Source: Micromonospora sp. AMSO31t (GTDB taxonomy: Bacteria; Actinomycetota; Actinomycetes; Mycobacteriales; Micromonosporaceae). Taken from it: a stretch of 42,222 nt of DNA. The DNA is taken from contig NZ_WBKT01000041.1 in the NCBI RefSeq assembly GCF_008868175.1, positions 1 through 42,222 on the forward strand. Reading direction: 5' to 3'. The number at the start of each line of letters is the position of its first letter. Positions within the stretch are counted from its first letter, which is position 1. This document shows, in pieces, positions 1 through 6,945 of this stretch. The notes beneath the pieces are model-generated. The model made no database searches, was not told the origin of the DNA, and saw nothing but the letters and a program-made list of their open reading frames with translations. A program made the translations under genes and the position numbers.

Positions 1-82
1 GGACCGGGGCGTCGGGGCGGGCGGAGTTCACGTGCCGCGTCACGGCGTCGACGGCGAGGACGAATCCGGTGGAGTGTTCCAT
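1..82 (-). CDS. Partial hypothetical protein, N-terminus only
   Basis: An ATG at 82-80 opens a frame that runs off the left window edge after 27 codons. The translation begins MEHSTGFVLAVDAVTRHV. A good ribosome binding site (AGGAG, about 88-93, minus strand) sits just upstream. The LacI-family stop at 85 lies only 2 bp before this start, so the two genes are very probably co-transcribed. The visible 27 residues show no signature I recognise. Neighbours of LacI genes are often sugar metabolism genes, but that is inference only. Confidence 0.55.
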   Translation of the reverse strand, partial: MEHSTGFVLAVDAVTRHVNSARPDAPV

Positions 83-84
83 GG

Positions 85-1131
85 TCAACTCCTGGGGACG
101 GGACCGGTGGAGGTCCGGACGACGAGGTCGGTGGGGAGCAGGACGTGGCCGTCGGCCGGGTCGGCCGGCGGCTCCAGCAGCAGTGCGGCGGAGAGGCGAC
201 CCTTCTCCTCGGCCGGCTGCCGGACGGTGGTCAGCCCCGCGTCGGCGGCCTCGGCGACGTCGTCGAAGCCGCTGACCGAGAGGCCCGAACGGGGGCCGGC
301 CGCGTCGAGCACTCCGAGCGCCAGCACGTCGGAGCAGGCCAGCACGGCCGTGGGCGGGTCGTCGCCGGCCAGCACCGGTGCGATGGCCGCGGCGGCGGCG
401 GCCCGGCTGTTGCCGGCGGCGTTGACCACGGTGATCGCCGGCCAGGGGACGCCGACGGCGGCGAAGGCGTCGGCGAAGCCGCTGAGCCGGCCGTGGGTCG
501 TGGGGCGGGGGGCGTCGCCGGGAGCAGCCAGCCGCAGCGGGCCGGGCGGCGCGTCGGGCAGGACGGTGTCGCCGAGCAGGGCCACCCGCCGGTGCCCGAG
601 GCCGGCGACGTGGGCGGCGACGGACCGGGCGGCGGCGCGCTCGTCGATGCCGACGAAGCGGTCGGCGGGGCCGGCCGTGGCGGGGGCGGTGGTGACGAGG
701 GGCAGCCCCCGGTCGCGGATCGCGCCGAGCACGTGTTCCTCGTCGCCGACGCAGTAGACGCAGAAGCCGTCGACGGCGGCGTTGTCGACGGCGGCGCGGG
801 CCCGTTCGCGGTCGTGGGGCAGGGGCACCAGCAGCAGGCTGGTGCTGTGCTGCTCGGCCACCTGGCTGACGCCGGCGAGGAAGCGCACCGCGAACGGGTC
901 GGTGAAGGCGTAGGACAGCTCGGAGGTGAACAGGACGCCGATCGCGCCGACGAAGCCGCGTCGCAGTGAGCGGGCGGTCGGGTCGGGGCCCGGGTAGCCG
1001 AGGCGGCGCGCCGCGTCGAGGATCTTCGCCCGCAGCGCGGCGGAGAGCTGGTCGGGCCGGCTGTAGGCGTTGGAGACGGTGCTGCGGGAGACGCCCACCG
1101 CGTTCGCGACGTCCTGCAGGGTCGGCTTCAC
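85..1131 (-). CDS. LacI-family transcriptional regulator
   Basis: This 348-residue protein has the normal LacI/GalR length. Residues 3-48 form the helix-turn-helix and hinge (TLQDVANAVGVSRSTVSNAY, then ARRLGYPGPDPTARSLRRG). The rest is a periplasmic-binding-protein-like effector domain (GFVGAIGVLFTSELSY, VSGFDDVAEAADAGLTTVRQP). The start is GTG at 1131-1129 behind GAAGGG. A consensus-like promoter and two tandem palindromic operators lie directly upstream (1144-1202), so autorepression is very likely. The stop is 2 bp from the next start, giving an operon with the clipped gene. The effector cannot be told from sequence; sugars are usual for the family. A near-match to its presumed operator also occurs in front of the NRPS-PKS operon. 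Confidence 0.93.
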   Translation of the reverse strand: MKPTLQDVANAVGVSRSTVSNAYSRPDQLSAALRAKILDAARRLGYPGPDPTARSLRRGFVGAIGVLFTSELSYAFTDPFAVRFLAGVSQVAEQHSTSLLLVPLPHDRERARAAVDNAAVDGFCVYCVGDEEHVLGAIRDRGLPLVTTAPATAGPADRFVGIDERAAARSVAAHVAGLGHRRVALLGDTVLPDAPPGPLRLAAPGDAPRPTTHGRLSGFADAFAAVGVPWPAITVVNAAGNSRAAAAAAIAPVLAGDDPPTAVLACSDVLALGVLDAAGPRSGLSVSGFDDVAEAADAGLTTVRQPAEEKGRLSAALLLEPPADPADGHVLLPTDLVVRTSTGPVPRS

Positions 1132-1143
1132 CGGTCTGCCCTT

Positions 1144-1157
1144 CTGGATCGATTCAG
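1144..1157. promoter_or_regulatory. LacI-type operator, copy 1
   Basis: CTGGATCGATTCAG fits the palindrome CTGNATCGATNCAG, with the central CG typical of LacI-family operators. It lies 13 bp upstream of the LacI GTG. Its centre is 16 bp from that of the second copy, so two dimers could bind on one face or cooperatively. The pair sits inside a 36-bp imperfect palindrome (1141-1176; 30 of 36 positions symmetric). Confidence 0.75.
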
Positions 1158-1159
1158 TG

Positions 1160-1173
1160 CTGTATCGATTCAG
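1160..1173. promoter_or_regulatory. LacI-type operator, copy 2
   Basis: CTGTATCGATTCAG is the second copy of CTGNATCGATNCAG. It abuts the -10 hexamer of the promoter at 1174-1202, so binding here would cover the transcription start. The shared 10-mer ATCGATTCAG recurs at 35999-36008, in the intergenic region ahead of the biosynthetic operon. Confidence 0.75.
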
Positions 1174-1202
1174 AAGCTACCCCGCCGCTCGGCGGGAGTC
1201 AA
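1174..1202 (-). promoter_or_regulatory. Promoter of the LacI-family gene
   Basis: On the minus strand, TTGACT (1202-1197) and TAGCTT (1179-1174) are separated by exactly 17 bp. This is a near-consensus housekeeping-sigma promoter. The spacer is itself an inverted repeat (CCCGCCG/CGGCGGG, 1181-1196), which could also act as a short terminator hairpin for the upstream DUF5753 gene ending at 1220. The two operators follow directly downstream. Confidence 0.7.
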
Positions 1203-1219
1203 CCTGGGGACCCGTGCGG

Positions 1220-2107
1220 TCAGGCCGGGTAGAGCTCGTCCCGGATGCGGGCCAGCAGCTCGGGGGTGCGCTCGGGCGGGGCGGCCTCGCCGCAGAGCCG
1301 CTCCATCGCCGCCGCGTAGTGGTCGAGGTCGTCGCGCTTGTCGAGATAGACCGCGCTGGTCAACTGCTCGATGTAGACGATGTCCGGCAGGTCCTGGTCA
1401 CCGAAGCGCAGGATGCTGAAGGCGCCACCGGCGGCGGCGTGCCCACCGGCGGCGAACGGGACGATCTGGAGCCGGACGTGCGGCGCGGCGGTCGCCTCGA
1501 TGAGCGCGTCCACCTGCTCGCGCATCACCGCGGGGCCACCGACGGGCCGCCGCAGCACCGCCTCGTCGAGCACCGCCCAGAGCTGCGGCGGATCGCCGCG
1601 GCGCAGCAGTCCCTGGCGTTCCATCCGCAGGCGCACGCGCCGGTCGACCTCCGCCGGCGGGGCGTCGTGGTGGCCCAGCAGGACCACCGCCCGGGCGTAC
1701 GCGGGGGTCTGGAGCAGCCCCGGGACGAACTGCACCTCGTACGTGCGGATCAGCGCGGCGGCGGCCTCCAGCCCCAGGTAGGACTGGAACCAGCCGGGCA
1801 GCACGTCACCGTAGCGCTGCCACCAGCCGGGGCTGTTCGCCTCGCGGGCCAGCCTGAGCAGCGTCGCCCGCTCGTCGGGCGCGGTGACGCCGTAGAGAGT
1901 GAGCAGGTCGGCGACGTCGCGCTCCTTGAAACCGACCCGGCCCAGCTCCATCCGGCTGATCTTGGATTCGGAGGAGCGGATCTCCCAGCCGGCGCTCTCC
2001 CGGCTCACCCCGGTGCCCTCCCGGAGCCGGCGCAGCCGCACCCCGAGCAGCATGCGGAGCACGGTCGGACCGCTGGTCGGGCCTCCCTCGACGGGCACCG
2101 TCGTCAC
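1220..2107 (-). CDS. XRE-family regulator with DUF5753 domain
   Basis: This 295-residue protein has the usual length of the actinobacterial XRE-DUF5753 family. The start chosen is GTG at 2107-2105, because AAAGGA lies about 8 nt upstream and the N-terminus then leads straight into the helix-turn-helix (LRRLREGTGVSRESAGWEIR, residues about 20-45, with SESKISRMELGRVGF). The C-terminal DUF5753 domain is seen in WFQSYLGLEAAAALIRTYE, FVPGLLQTPAYARA, and VRLQIVPFAAGGHAAAGGAF. Such proteins regulate development or antibiotic production together with a small DUF397 partner, present here at 2218-2472. Longer in-frame extensions upstream have no family support. Confidence 0.9.
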   Translation of the reverse strand: MTTVPVEGGPTSGPTVLRMLLGVRLRRLREGTGVSRESAGWEIRSSESKISRMELGRVGFKERDVADLLTLYGVTAPDERATLLRLAREANSPGWWQRYGDVLPGWFQSYLGLEAAAALIRTYEVQFVPGLLQTPAYARAVVLLGHHDAPPAEVDRRVRLRMERQGLLRRGDPPQLWAVLDEAVLRRPVGGPAVMREQVDALIEATAAPHVRLQIVPFAAGGHAAAGGAFSILRFGDQDLPDIVYIEQLTSAVYLDKRDDLDHYAAAMERLCGEAAPPERTPELLARIRDELYPA

Positions 2108-2191
2108 CTGGCCGTCCTTTGCCAACTGTCCTGACCGGACGCCCCAGCCCGGCGAGGAGTAAGCATGCCATGGACCGACAGTGAGGTGAAC

Positions 2192-2207
2192 TCCTCCGGA
2201 CGGAGGA
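2192..2207. repeat. Inverted repeat after the DUF397 gene
   Basis: TCCTCCGGACGGAGGA is a perfect 7-bp stem with a 2-nt centre. It lies 10 bp past the DUF397 stop and ahead of the DUF5753 gene. It has no T-tract, so it is at most an attenuator or processing hairpin between the two co-directional genes. Confidence 0.35.
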
Positions 2208-2217
2208 TGCGGTCCCG

Positions 2218-2472
2218 TCAGCGGGACGGCGGCCGGGCGATGAGGTGGTCGAAGTCGCCGTCGCGGGCGCCGAGCACGAACGCGGCGATCTCGTCGACCG
2301 TGTAGATGAGCGCCGGCCCCTCGGGGTGGCGGGAGTTGCGCACCGCGATGCCGCCGCCGTCGGGCAGCTCGGCCAGCTCGACACAGTTGCCGCTCGGGTT
2401 GCTGCGCCGGCTCTTCAGCCACCGCACCGGCGGCAGCTCGGTGGTGGGTACGCCGTTCGAGGCGTGTTGCAT
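2218..2472 (-). CDS. DUF397 domain protein
   Basis: This 84-residue protein starts at ATG 2472-2470 behind GAAGGA. The DUF397 signature is clear: VRWLKSRRSNPSGNCVELAE, then GGGIAVRNSRHPEGPALIYT and a C-terminal FVLGARDGDFDHLI segment. DUF397 proteins are the small partners of XRE-DUF5753 regulators and are thought to modulate them. Here the DUF397 gene is upstream of its DUF5753 partner; both are on the minus strand with 110 bp between. The 5' region carries a set of palindromes (2556-2616) that are good candidate binding sites for the regulator pair. Confidence 0.9.
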   Translation of the reverse strand: MQHASNGVPTTELPPVRWLKSRRSNPSGNCVELAELPDGGGIAVRNSRHPEGPALIYTVDEIAAFVLGARDGDFDHLIARPPSR

Positions 2473-2555
2473 GGGGGCGTCCTTCGCGGGAAGAGCCAGC
2501 CGGTGCCGCGGGGAGGAGCGGTGGGTGGCGACGGGGGGCTGTCGACTGAGGACGG

Positions 2556-2616
2556 AGATGCACGTGCATCTGCTATTGCATCTGCAATGGACAGCGAGCA
2601 TGATATCGCACGTGCG
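2556..2616. promoter_or_regulatory. Palindrome cluster between DUF397 and GGDEF genes
   Basis: Within 61 bp there is a perfect 16-bp palindrome AGATGCACGTGCATCT (2556-2571), an inverted repeat ATTGCA-TC-TGCAAT (2575-2588), and a perfect 10-bp palindrome CGCACGTGCG (2607-2616). The heptamer TGCATCT occurs three times (2556-2562 reversed, 2565-2571, 2577-2583), and GCACGTGC occurs twice, 48 bp apart. The region lies between divergent genes and is AT-richer than its surroundings. I infer operators for the DUF5753/DUF397 regulators, the GGDEF gene, or both. Confidence 0.55.
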
Positions 2617-2725
2617 GTGTACCCGGACGTTCACGTTCGGTTACCCGGATCCCGGTTGCGAGCAGACAGAACAGGTCCGGCCCGGCACCGTCCGGCGAGG
2701 CCGGGGCCGCGGTGAAGGAGGGCGC

Positions 2726-3361
2726 GTGCCGGATCCGATGACCGTCGCCTCCGGCATCTCCGCAGCTGGCGCCCTGGTCTCCGCCTGGCAACTGCGCCGC
2801 CGGGCACTGCGCGCCGAGGCCGAGATCGAGCTGCTCCACGCCGAGCTGGAGGCCGAGCGGCACGCGGCCAGCCACGACCCGCTCACCGGGCTGCCCAACC
2901 GCCGGGCCTTCTTCCGGCTGGCGGCCACCCTGCTCACCGACGCCGCCGGCAGGCCGCTCGTGGCGATCGTGCTCGACCTCGACGACTTCAAGCAGGTCAA
3001 CGACCGCTACGGCCACGCCGCGGGCGACCAGGTGCTGATCAGCGTGGCGCAGCGGCTGGCCGCGTTCGCCGGGGACAACCTGGTCGCCCGGCTCGGCGGC
3101 GACGAGTTCGCCGGCCTGCTGGTCAGCCCGACGGTGGACCGGCGCTGGATCGAGCACGCCACCCGCCGGCTCTGCGAGGCGCTCGCCGCGCCCATCCCGC
3201 TGGGCGCCCGCACCGTGCGGGTGACCGCCTCGGTGGGGCTCGCCCCGGTGCACGGCCCCACCCAGCTCACCGACGCGCTGTGCCGGGCCGACGCGGCCAT
3301 GTACCAGGCCAAGACCGTCGGCGCCGCCCGCACGGCCCGCCAGCTCGTCGGCGAATGCTGA
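2726..3361 (+). CDS. GGDEF-domain protein, probable diguanylate cyclase
   Basis: This 211-residue protein starts at GTG 2726, placed 5 nt after AAGGAGG; the in-frame ATG at 2738 is too far from that site. An N-terminal hydrophobic stretch (VASGISAAGALVSAWQL) and a short coiled-coil-like helix (LRAEAEIELLHAELEAER) precede a GGDEF domain from about residue 50 (HDPLTGLPNRRAFF, IVLDLDDFKQVNDRYGHAAG). The active-site motif RLGGDEF is intact, so c-di-GMP synthesis from GTP is likely. I see no RxxD inhibitory site in the usual position. There is no sensor or EAL domain, so the input is unclear. The last 41 bp, including the stop, are duplicated just downstream. Confidence 0.88.
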   Translation: MPDPMTVASGISAAGALVSAWQLRRRALRAEAEIELLHAELEAERHAASHDPLTGLPNRRAFFRLAATLLTDAAGRPLVAIVLDLDDFKQVNDRYGHAAGDQVLISVAQRLAAFAGDNLVARLGGDEFAGLLVSPTVDRRWIEHATRRLCEALAAPIPLGARTVRVTASVGLAPVHGPTQLTDALCRADAAMYQAKTVGAARTARQLVGEC

Positions 3362-3402
3362 GCGCCGCCAGCATGGCCCGCCAGCTCGTCGCTGAATGCT
3401 GA
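3321..3402 (+). repeat. 41-bp tandem duplication at the 3' end of the GGDEF gene
   Basis: Bases 3321-3361 (last codons and TGA) and 3362-3402 match at 37 of 41 positions, both ending GAATGCTGA. A third, partial copy starts at 3403 (GCGCTGCCCG against GCGCCGCCCG). The second copy lies outside the reading frame's stop, so it has no effect on the protein. It looks like a replication-slippage event that has since diverged. Confidence 0.85.
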
Positions 3403-3412
3403 GCGCTGCCCG

Positions 3413-3904
3413 TCAGCGCCAGCCGTAGCCGGTCCGCAGCGCCTGGCCCACCCGGTCGAACCGGCGCCGGTCCAGCACCGCGCCCTCGCGACGGATGCTG
3501 TCCTCGCGCATGGTGAGCACCCGGTCCAGGCGCACCCAGCTGGGCCGCTGGTCCCGGTCCCACTCCCCCGGGCCCAGCGCCAGCCAGTGCCGCTGGCCGT
3601 CGCGGTCGCTCTGGCTCGACAGCATCAACCCGAAGAGCGTGCGGCTGTTCCGGCCGACCACCAGCACCGGGCGGTCCTTGCCCTGGCGGGGGTCGTCCTC
3701 GTAGGGCACCCAGGTCCAGACGATCTCCCCCGGGTCCGCCTGCCCGTCCAGCTCCGGCGCGTACGCCAGCTCGCGCCGCTGCAACGCGGTGACCTGGCGG
3801 CGCCGGGCGACCTGAGCGGGGATCGGCCGGGCGGTACGGGTGGGCGCCGCGCCCCCGGCGATCCGGCCAAGCCGCGACGCCACGTTCCTCAACAGACCTG
3901 CCAC
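3413..3904 (-). CDS. PemK/MazF-like toxin family protein
   Basis: This 163-residue protein begins at a GTG at 3904; the start is uncertain because the upstream Shine-Dalgarno is weak. The MazF-like fold is seen in PGEIVWTWVPYEDDPRQGKD and RPVLVVGR (residues 58-85), followed by LMLSSQSDRDGQRHWLALGP and WVRLDRVLTMREDSI. Members are sequence-specific endoribonucleases or relatives. A basic N-terminal extension of about 50 residues precedes the domain, as in actinobacterial homologues. No small antitoxin gene overlaps or adjoins it, so it may not be an active toxin-antitoxin pair. It is transcribed divergently from the DUF3800-like gene. Confidence 0.75.
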   Translation of the reverse strand: MAGLLRNVASRLGRIAGGAAPTRTARPIPAQVARRRQVTALQRRELAYAPELDGQADPGEIVWTWVPYEDDPRQGKDRPVLVVGRNSRTLFGLMLSSQSDRDGQRHWLALGPGEWDRDQRPSWVRLDRVLTMREDSIRREGAVLDRRRFDRVGQALRTGYGWR

Positions 3905-4007
3905 GGCGGGCAGCCTATCCCGGCCCCGCCCGGGCGCGAGGCGGGGGAACGCCCGCTGCTCCCCGTAACCGGGCCGTCTCCGGAGTGAGCTGCCGCGCAC
4001 AATAGGG

Positions 4008-5081
4008 ATGCTCGATGGTGGTGTCCGGGCGACCATGGTCGGCATGGGTGCATCGAGTGTGCGAACACCTCTGCAGGGCGGGCTCCCGCCGATCGATGCG
4101 GTAGTCGGCGCCGTCGTACACATCGCCTGCGATGAGTCCGGATTCTCGGGCACCAACCTGCTCCATTCGGCCAGCCCCGTGATCACGCACGCGGGTGTCG
4201 ACCTGGCCGTGGACGAGGCCGTCGAGCTGATCACCGCGCTGCGGGCCGGGTTCCGGTTCTCGCCGCACGAGTTCAAGTCCGGGCAGTTCCTTCGCGGCCC
4301 GGGCGCGGCCGGGGCGCGGGAGTGGTTCCTCGGGGCGCTGCGGGGCCGGGCGTCCGTCCACCTCGTCGACAAGGAGTTCTTTCTCGTCACCCGGATCGTG
4401 GACCTGCTGCTGGCCGAGCCGTCGTACGCGGCCGGCACTCGCCTGACGCGGGATCACCGTCCGGCCGCTCTGGCGCTGTACCGGGCCGGACGCGCGGCCG
4501 GAAGCGACTGGGGTGTCTTCCTGGCGGCCTTCGTCGACCTGGTCCGGACCAAACGGCGGCATCCGGATCGCCGGACCGTGCAGCGGTTCTTCGAGGCCCG
4601 GGATGCGCTGGTGGGAAGGGGCCTCGGCACACCGGCCGATGCCGTCCTCGACGGGCTGGACCCGGCCCATGTGTGGACCGTGGTGACGAGGCTCGACAAC
4701 GACGACCGGTCGATTCCGCCACCGCTGGAACCGATGCTGCCGGCGCTGGCGGAAACGGTCCTGTCCTGGAGCGGCGGGCAGCGACAGGTGCTGGTGATCC
4801 ACGACGAGCAGAGCGCCCTCACGGCAGACCGGTTGACCCGTCTCCGGCAGGCGCTGGCCGATCACGGCGGACCACCGGCGGCGGGCGCGGACCGGGCCGG
4901 GGCGTTGCCCGCCGGAGTGTCGCCCCTGGCCGGGCTCGTGATGGTCGACTCCCGCGACGATCCACGGGTCCAGGTCGCCGACCTCCTCGCGGGGGTGGCC
5001 CGTAGGTCGCCGGGGATCGCCGACGACGCCGCGCTTCAGCCGCTGCTGTCCCCGACGTCGCTGCACGACCCCGAAGGGTGA
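4008..5081 (+). CDS. DUF3800-like protein
   Basis: The frame gives up to 357 residues. ATG codons at 4008, 4035 and 4044 are all possible starts and none has a strong ribosome binding site. The N-terminal strand VVHIACDESGFSG (residues 36-48, D42 and E43) and the late segment MVDSRDDPRVQVADLLAGVA match the acidic motifs of DUF3800 proteins, which have a ribonuclease-H-like fold. An internal EFKSGQFLRG could supply another metal-binding acid. The function of such proteins is not settled; many occur near mobile or defence genes. No such partner is visible here except the adjacent divergent MazF-like gene. Confidence 0.65.
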   Translation: MLDGGVRATMVGMGASSVRTPLQGGLPPIDAVVGAVVHIACDESGFSGTNLLHSASPVITHAGVDLAVDEAVELITALRAGFRFSPHEFKSGQFLRGPGAAGAREWFLGALRGRASVHLVDKEFFLVTRIVDLLLAEPSYAAGTRLTRDHRPAALALYRAGRAAGSDWGVFLAAFVDLVRTKRRHPDRRTVQRFFEARDALVGRGLGTPADAVLDGLDPAHVWTVVTRLDNDDRSIPPPLEPMLPALAETVLSWSGGQRQVLVIHDEQSALTADRLTRLRQALADHGGPPAAGADRAGALPAGVSPLAGLVMVDSRDDPRVQVADLLAGVARRSPGIADDAALQPLLSPTSLHDPEG

Positions 5082-5166
5082 GGTAGGGCGACGGGAGAAC
5101 AACGCGACTCCCGAGCTGTCGTTGATCGGACTCCGGGGTGGTGGCCCGGTGCCGCAGACTGAGCCC

Positions 5167-5808
5167 ATGAACCGTCCGGCTGCGTTCCTCGCCGATCCGC
5201 CGCAGAGCGCGGGGGTGACTGCCGCCTACGAGGACGACCTCACCTCCGACGGCTACGTCAACAACCTCACCCGGGTCTGGTGCTGGCGTCCGGACGTGCT
5301 GGCGTCCTTCCAGACTCTGCGTGCCGACCTCCTGGCCGCTTCGGGGCTGTCGCCGAGGGAGGTGGCCGTGCTGGTCGCCGCCACCGCCGCGGCCCTCGGC
5401 GACGCCTACTGCGCGCTGGCCTGGGGTGCCAGGCTGGCCGAACTCAGTGACGAGGCGAGCGCCGCAAGCGTGCTGCGCGGCTCTGACGGCGTCCTGTCCG
5501 AGCGGGAGAACGCGCTGGCCGCCTGGGCTCGTCAGGTCGTCCAGGATCCGAACGCCACGACCGAGGGCCACGTGGCGCGCCTCCGCGAGGCGGGCCTCCA
5601 TGACCGGGAGATCTTCGAGGCGACGACCTGGATCGCGTTCCGGCTCGCGTTCTCCACCGTCAACGACGCGCTGGGAGCACGCCCGGATCCGCAGCTCGCC
5701 GAGAGGGCGCCTCGGCTCGTCCGCGAAGCCGTCACCTACGGCCGCCCGGTGCAGGCGGACACCTCGGCCCCCGCCGACAGCGCACCGGCCGGGCCGGTGA
5801 CCGGCTGA
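5167..5808 (+). CDS. Carboxymuconolactone decarboxylase / AhpD-like protein
   Basis: This 213-residue protein starts at ATG 5167. It has the all-alpha AhpD/CMD layout seen in peroxidase-related proteins: LSPREVAVLVAATAAALGDAYCALAWGARL (residues 61-90), then VLSERENALAAWARQVVQDP and HVARLREAGLHDREIFEATT. The usual active-site CxxC or ExxCxxH motif is incomplete. C82 lies in DAYCALAW with no second Cys or His three residues on, so peroxidase activity is doubtful. It ends 65 bp before the convergent methyltransferase remnant. A role in redox metabolism is the family default, not shown here. Confidence 0.7.
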   Translation: MNRPAAFLADPPQSAGVTAAYEDDLTSDGYVNNLTRVWCWRPDVLASFQTLRADLLAASGLSPREVAVLVAATAAALGDAYCALAWGARLAELSDEASAASVLRGSDGVLSERENALAAWARQVVQDPNATTEGHVARLREAGLHDREIFEATTWIAFRLAFSTVNDALGARPDPQLAERAPRLVREAVTYGRPVQADTSAPADSAPAGPVTG

Positions 5809-5873
5809 GCGCTCTTCAGCGGGGTCGGCGCCATCCTGGCCACTCGCTGGACGCCCACCGGGGCGGAACCGGG

Positions 5874-6338
5874 TCAGGCGGGTCGGCGGGCCAGGACGGC
5901 GGCCCGGTGTGCCGGGTCGACGTAGTCGTAGCGGTGGCCGAAGACGGCGAGGGTGCCGCCGGGGCGCAGCGCGCCGTGGGCGCGCCGGTTGCGGCTCGCC
6001 GGGTCGAGCCAGTGCCAGGCCATGGCGCAGGCCAGCGCCGACACGCCGGCGCCCGGCGGGGTCCACTCCTCGAAGGCGGCCGTCACCACGTCGACCTGGG
6101 GGAAGCGTGCGGCCAGCACCGCTGCCATCCGGGGGTCCGGCTCGACGCAGACAGTCGGTGCGCCGAGGCCGAGCAGGGTGGCGGTGGCCAGGCCGGTGCC
6201 GGCGCCCACCTCGGCCAGCAGTTCGGGCGTGCCGCCGTGGTAGGCGCGGATCGCCGCGACGATCTCCGCCGGATAGCCTGGGCGGGCCTCGTGGTAGGCG
6301 CCGGCCACCTCGCCGAACAGCTGCGACATGGCCGCCAT
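5874..6338 (-). pseudogene. Class I SAM methyltransferase, C-terminally truncated
   Basis: The 154-residue frame starts at ATG 6338 (or ATG 6329). It opens like a normal Methyltransf_11/25-type enzyme: FGEVAGAYHEARPGYPAEIV, then the SAM-binding motif I LLAEVGAGTGLATATLL (residues 40-56), acidic motif II CVEPDPRM, and AMAWHWLDPASR. It reaches the post-motif ALRPGGTLAVFGHRYDYVDP and then stops at 5876-5874 after about ten more residues. Relatives with the same start usually continue for about 100 residues, so the substrate-binding lid is missing. It is probably a decayed or truncated gene, though a shortened active enzyme cannot be excluded. It is divergent from the Nudix gene. Confidence 0.6.
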
Positions 6339-6386
6339 CACCGCAGGCCCGGCCGATCGCCGTCGCCGAAGACGAAAGGGAGTGCC

Positions 6387-6905
6387 GTGGACCCGGAGCT
6401 GCCCGACGACCTGCCGTTGTTCGAGCGGGAGGCGGTCCGGCTGGTGGTGCTGGACGCCGCCGACCGGGTGCTGCTGTTCCACACCCGCGACCCCGAGCAC
6501 CCCGTGCTGGGCACCTGGTGGGAGCTGCCCGGCGGCGGCCTCGACCCCGGGGAGACCTACCTGGAGGCGGCGGTGCGGGAGCTGCGTGAGGAGGCCGGCA
6601 TCGTGGTCGCGCCGGCGCAGGTGGGTGCGCCGACCTGGCGGCGGCGGGCCAGTTTCCGGCACCGGCAGCGGCGGCACCTCCAGGACGAGGTGGTCGTGGA
6701 GGTACGGCTGCCCGGGCCGGGACCGGACGTGGACGAGGCGGACCGGTTGGACTACGAGGTGGAGGACTACTTCGGGTTCCGCTGGTGGCCGGTGGCCGAC
6801 GTGGTCGCCGAGCAGCCGCGCTGCTACCCGGGACGGCTGCCGGAGCTGTTGCCGGCGTTCCTGGCCGGCGAGCGGATCGACGAGCCGTTCGAGCTGTGGT
6901 CCTGA
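6387..6905 (+). CDS. Nudix hydrolase
   Basis: This 172-residue protein starts at GTG 6387 behind AAAGGGA. The full Nudix box Gx5Ex7REUxEExGU is present at residues 50-72 (GGLDPGETYLEAAVRELREE, then AGI), with the metal-binding glutamates intact. Nudix enzymes hydrolyse nucleoside diphosphates linked to another group; the substrate cannot be predicted here. The N-terminal VRLVVLDAADRVLLFHT and C-terminal YFGFRWWPVADVV strands are normal for the fold. The gene is divergent from the truncated methyltransferase, with 48 bp between the starts. Confidence 0.92.
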   Translation: MDPELPDDLPLFEREAVRLVVLDAADRVLLFHTRDPEHPVLGTWWELPGGGLDPGETYLEAAVRELREEAGIVVAPAQVGAPTWRRRASFRHRQRRHLQDEVVVEVRLPGPGPDVDEADRLDYEVEDYFGFRWWPVADVVAEQPRCYPGRLPELLPAFLAGERIDEPFELWS

Positions 6906-6945
6906 CCGGCGTGCCGGACGCGCCGCCGACCGGCACAGTGGAGCG

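Noticed and set aside
1220..2569. A 449-residue version of the DUF5753 regulator starting at 2569
   Set aside because: It would overlap the whole DUF397 gene, and its extra N-terminus is low complexity. GTG 2107 has a good ribosome binding site.
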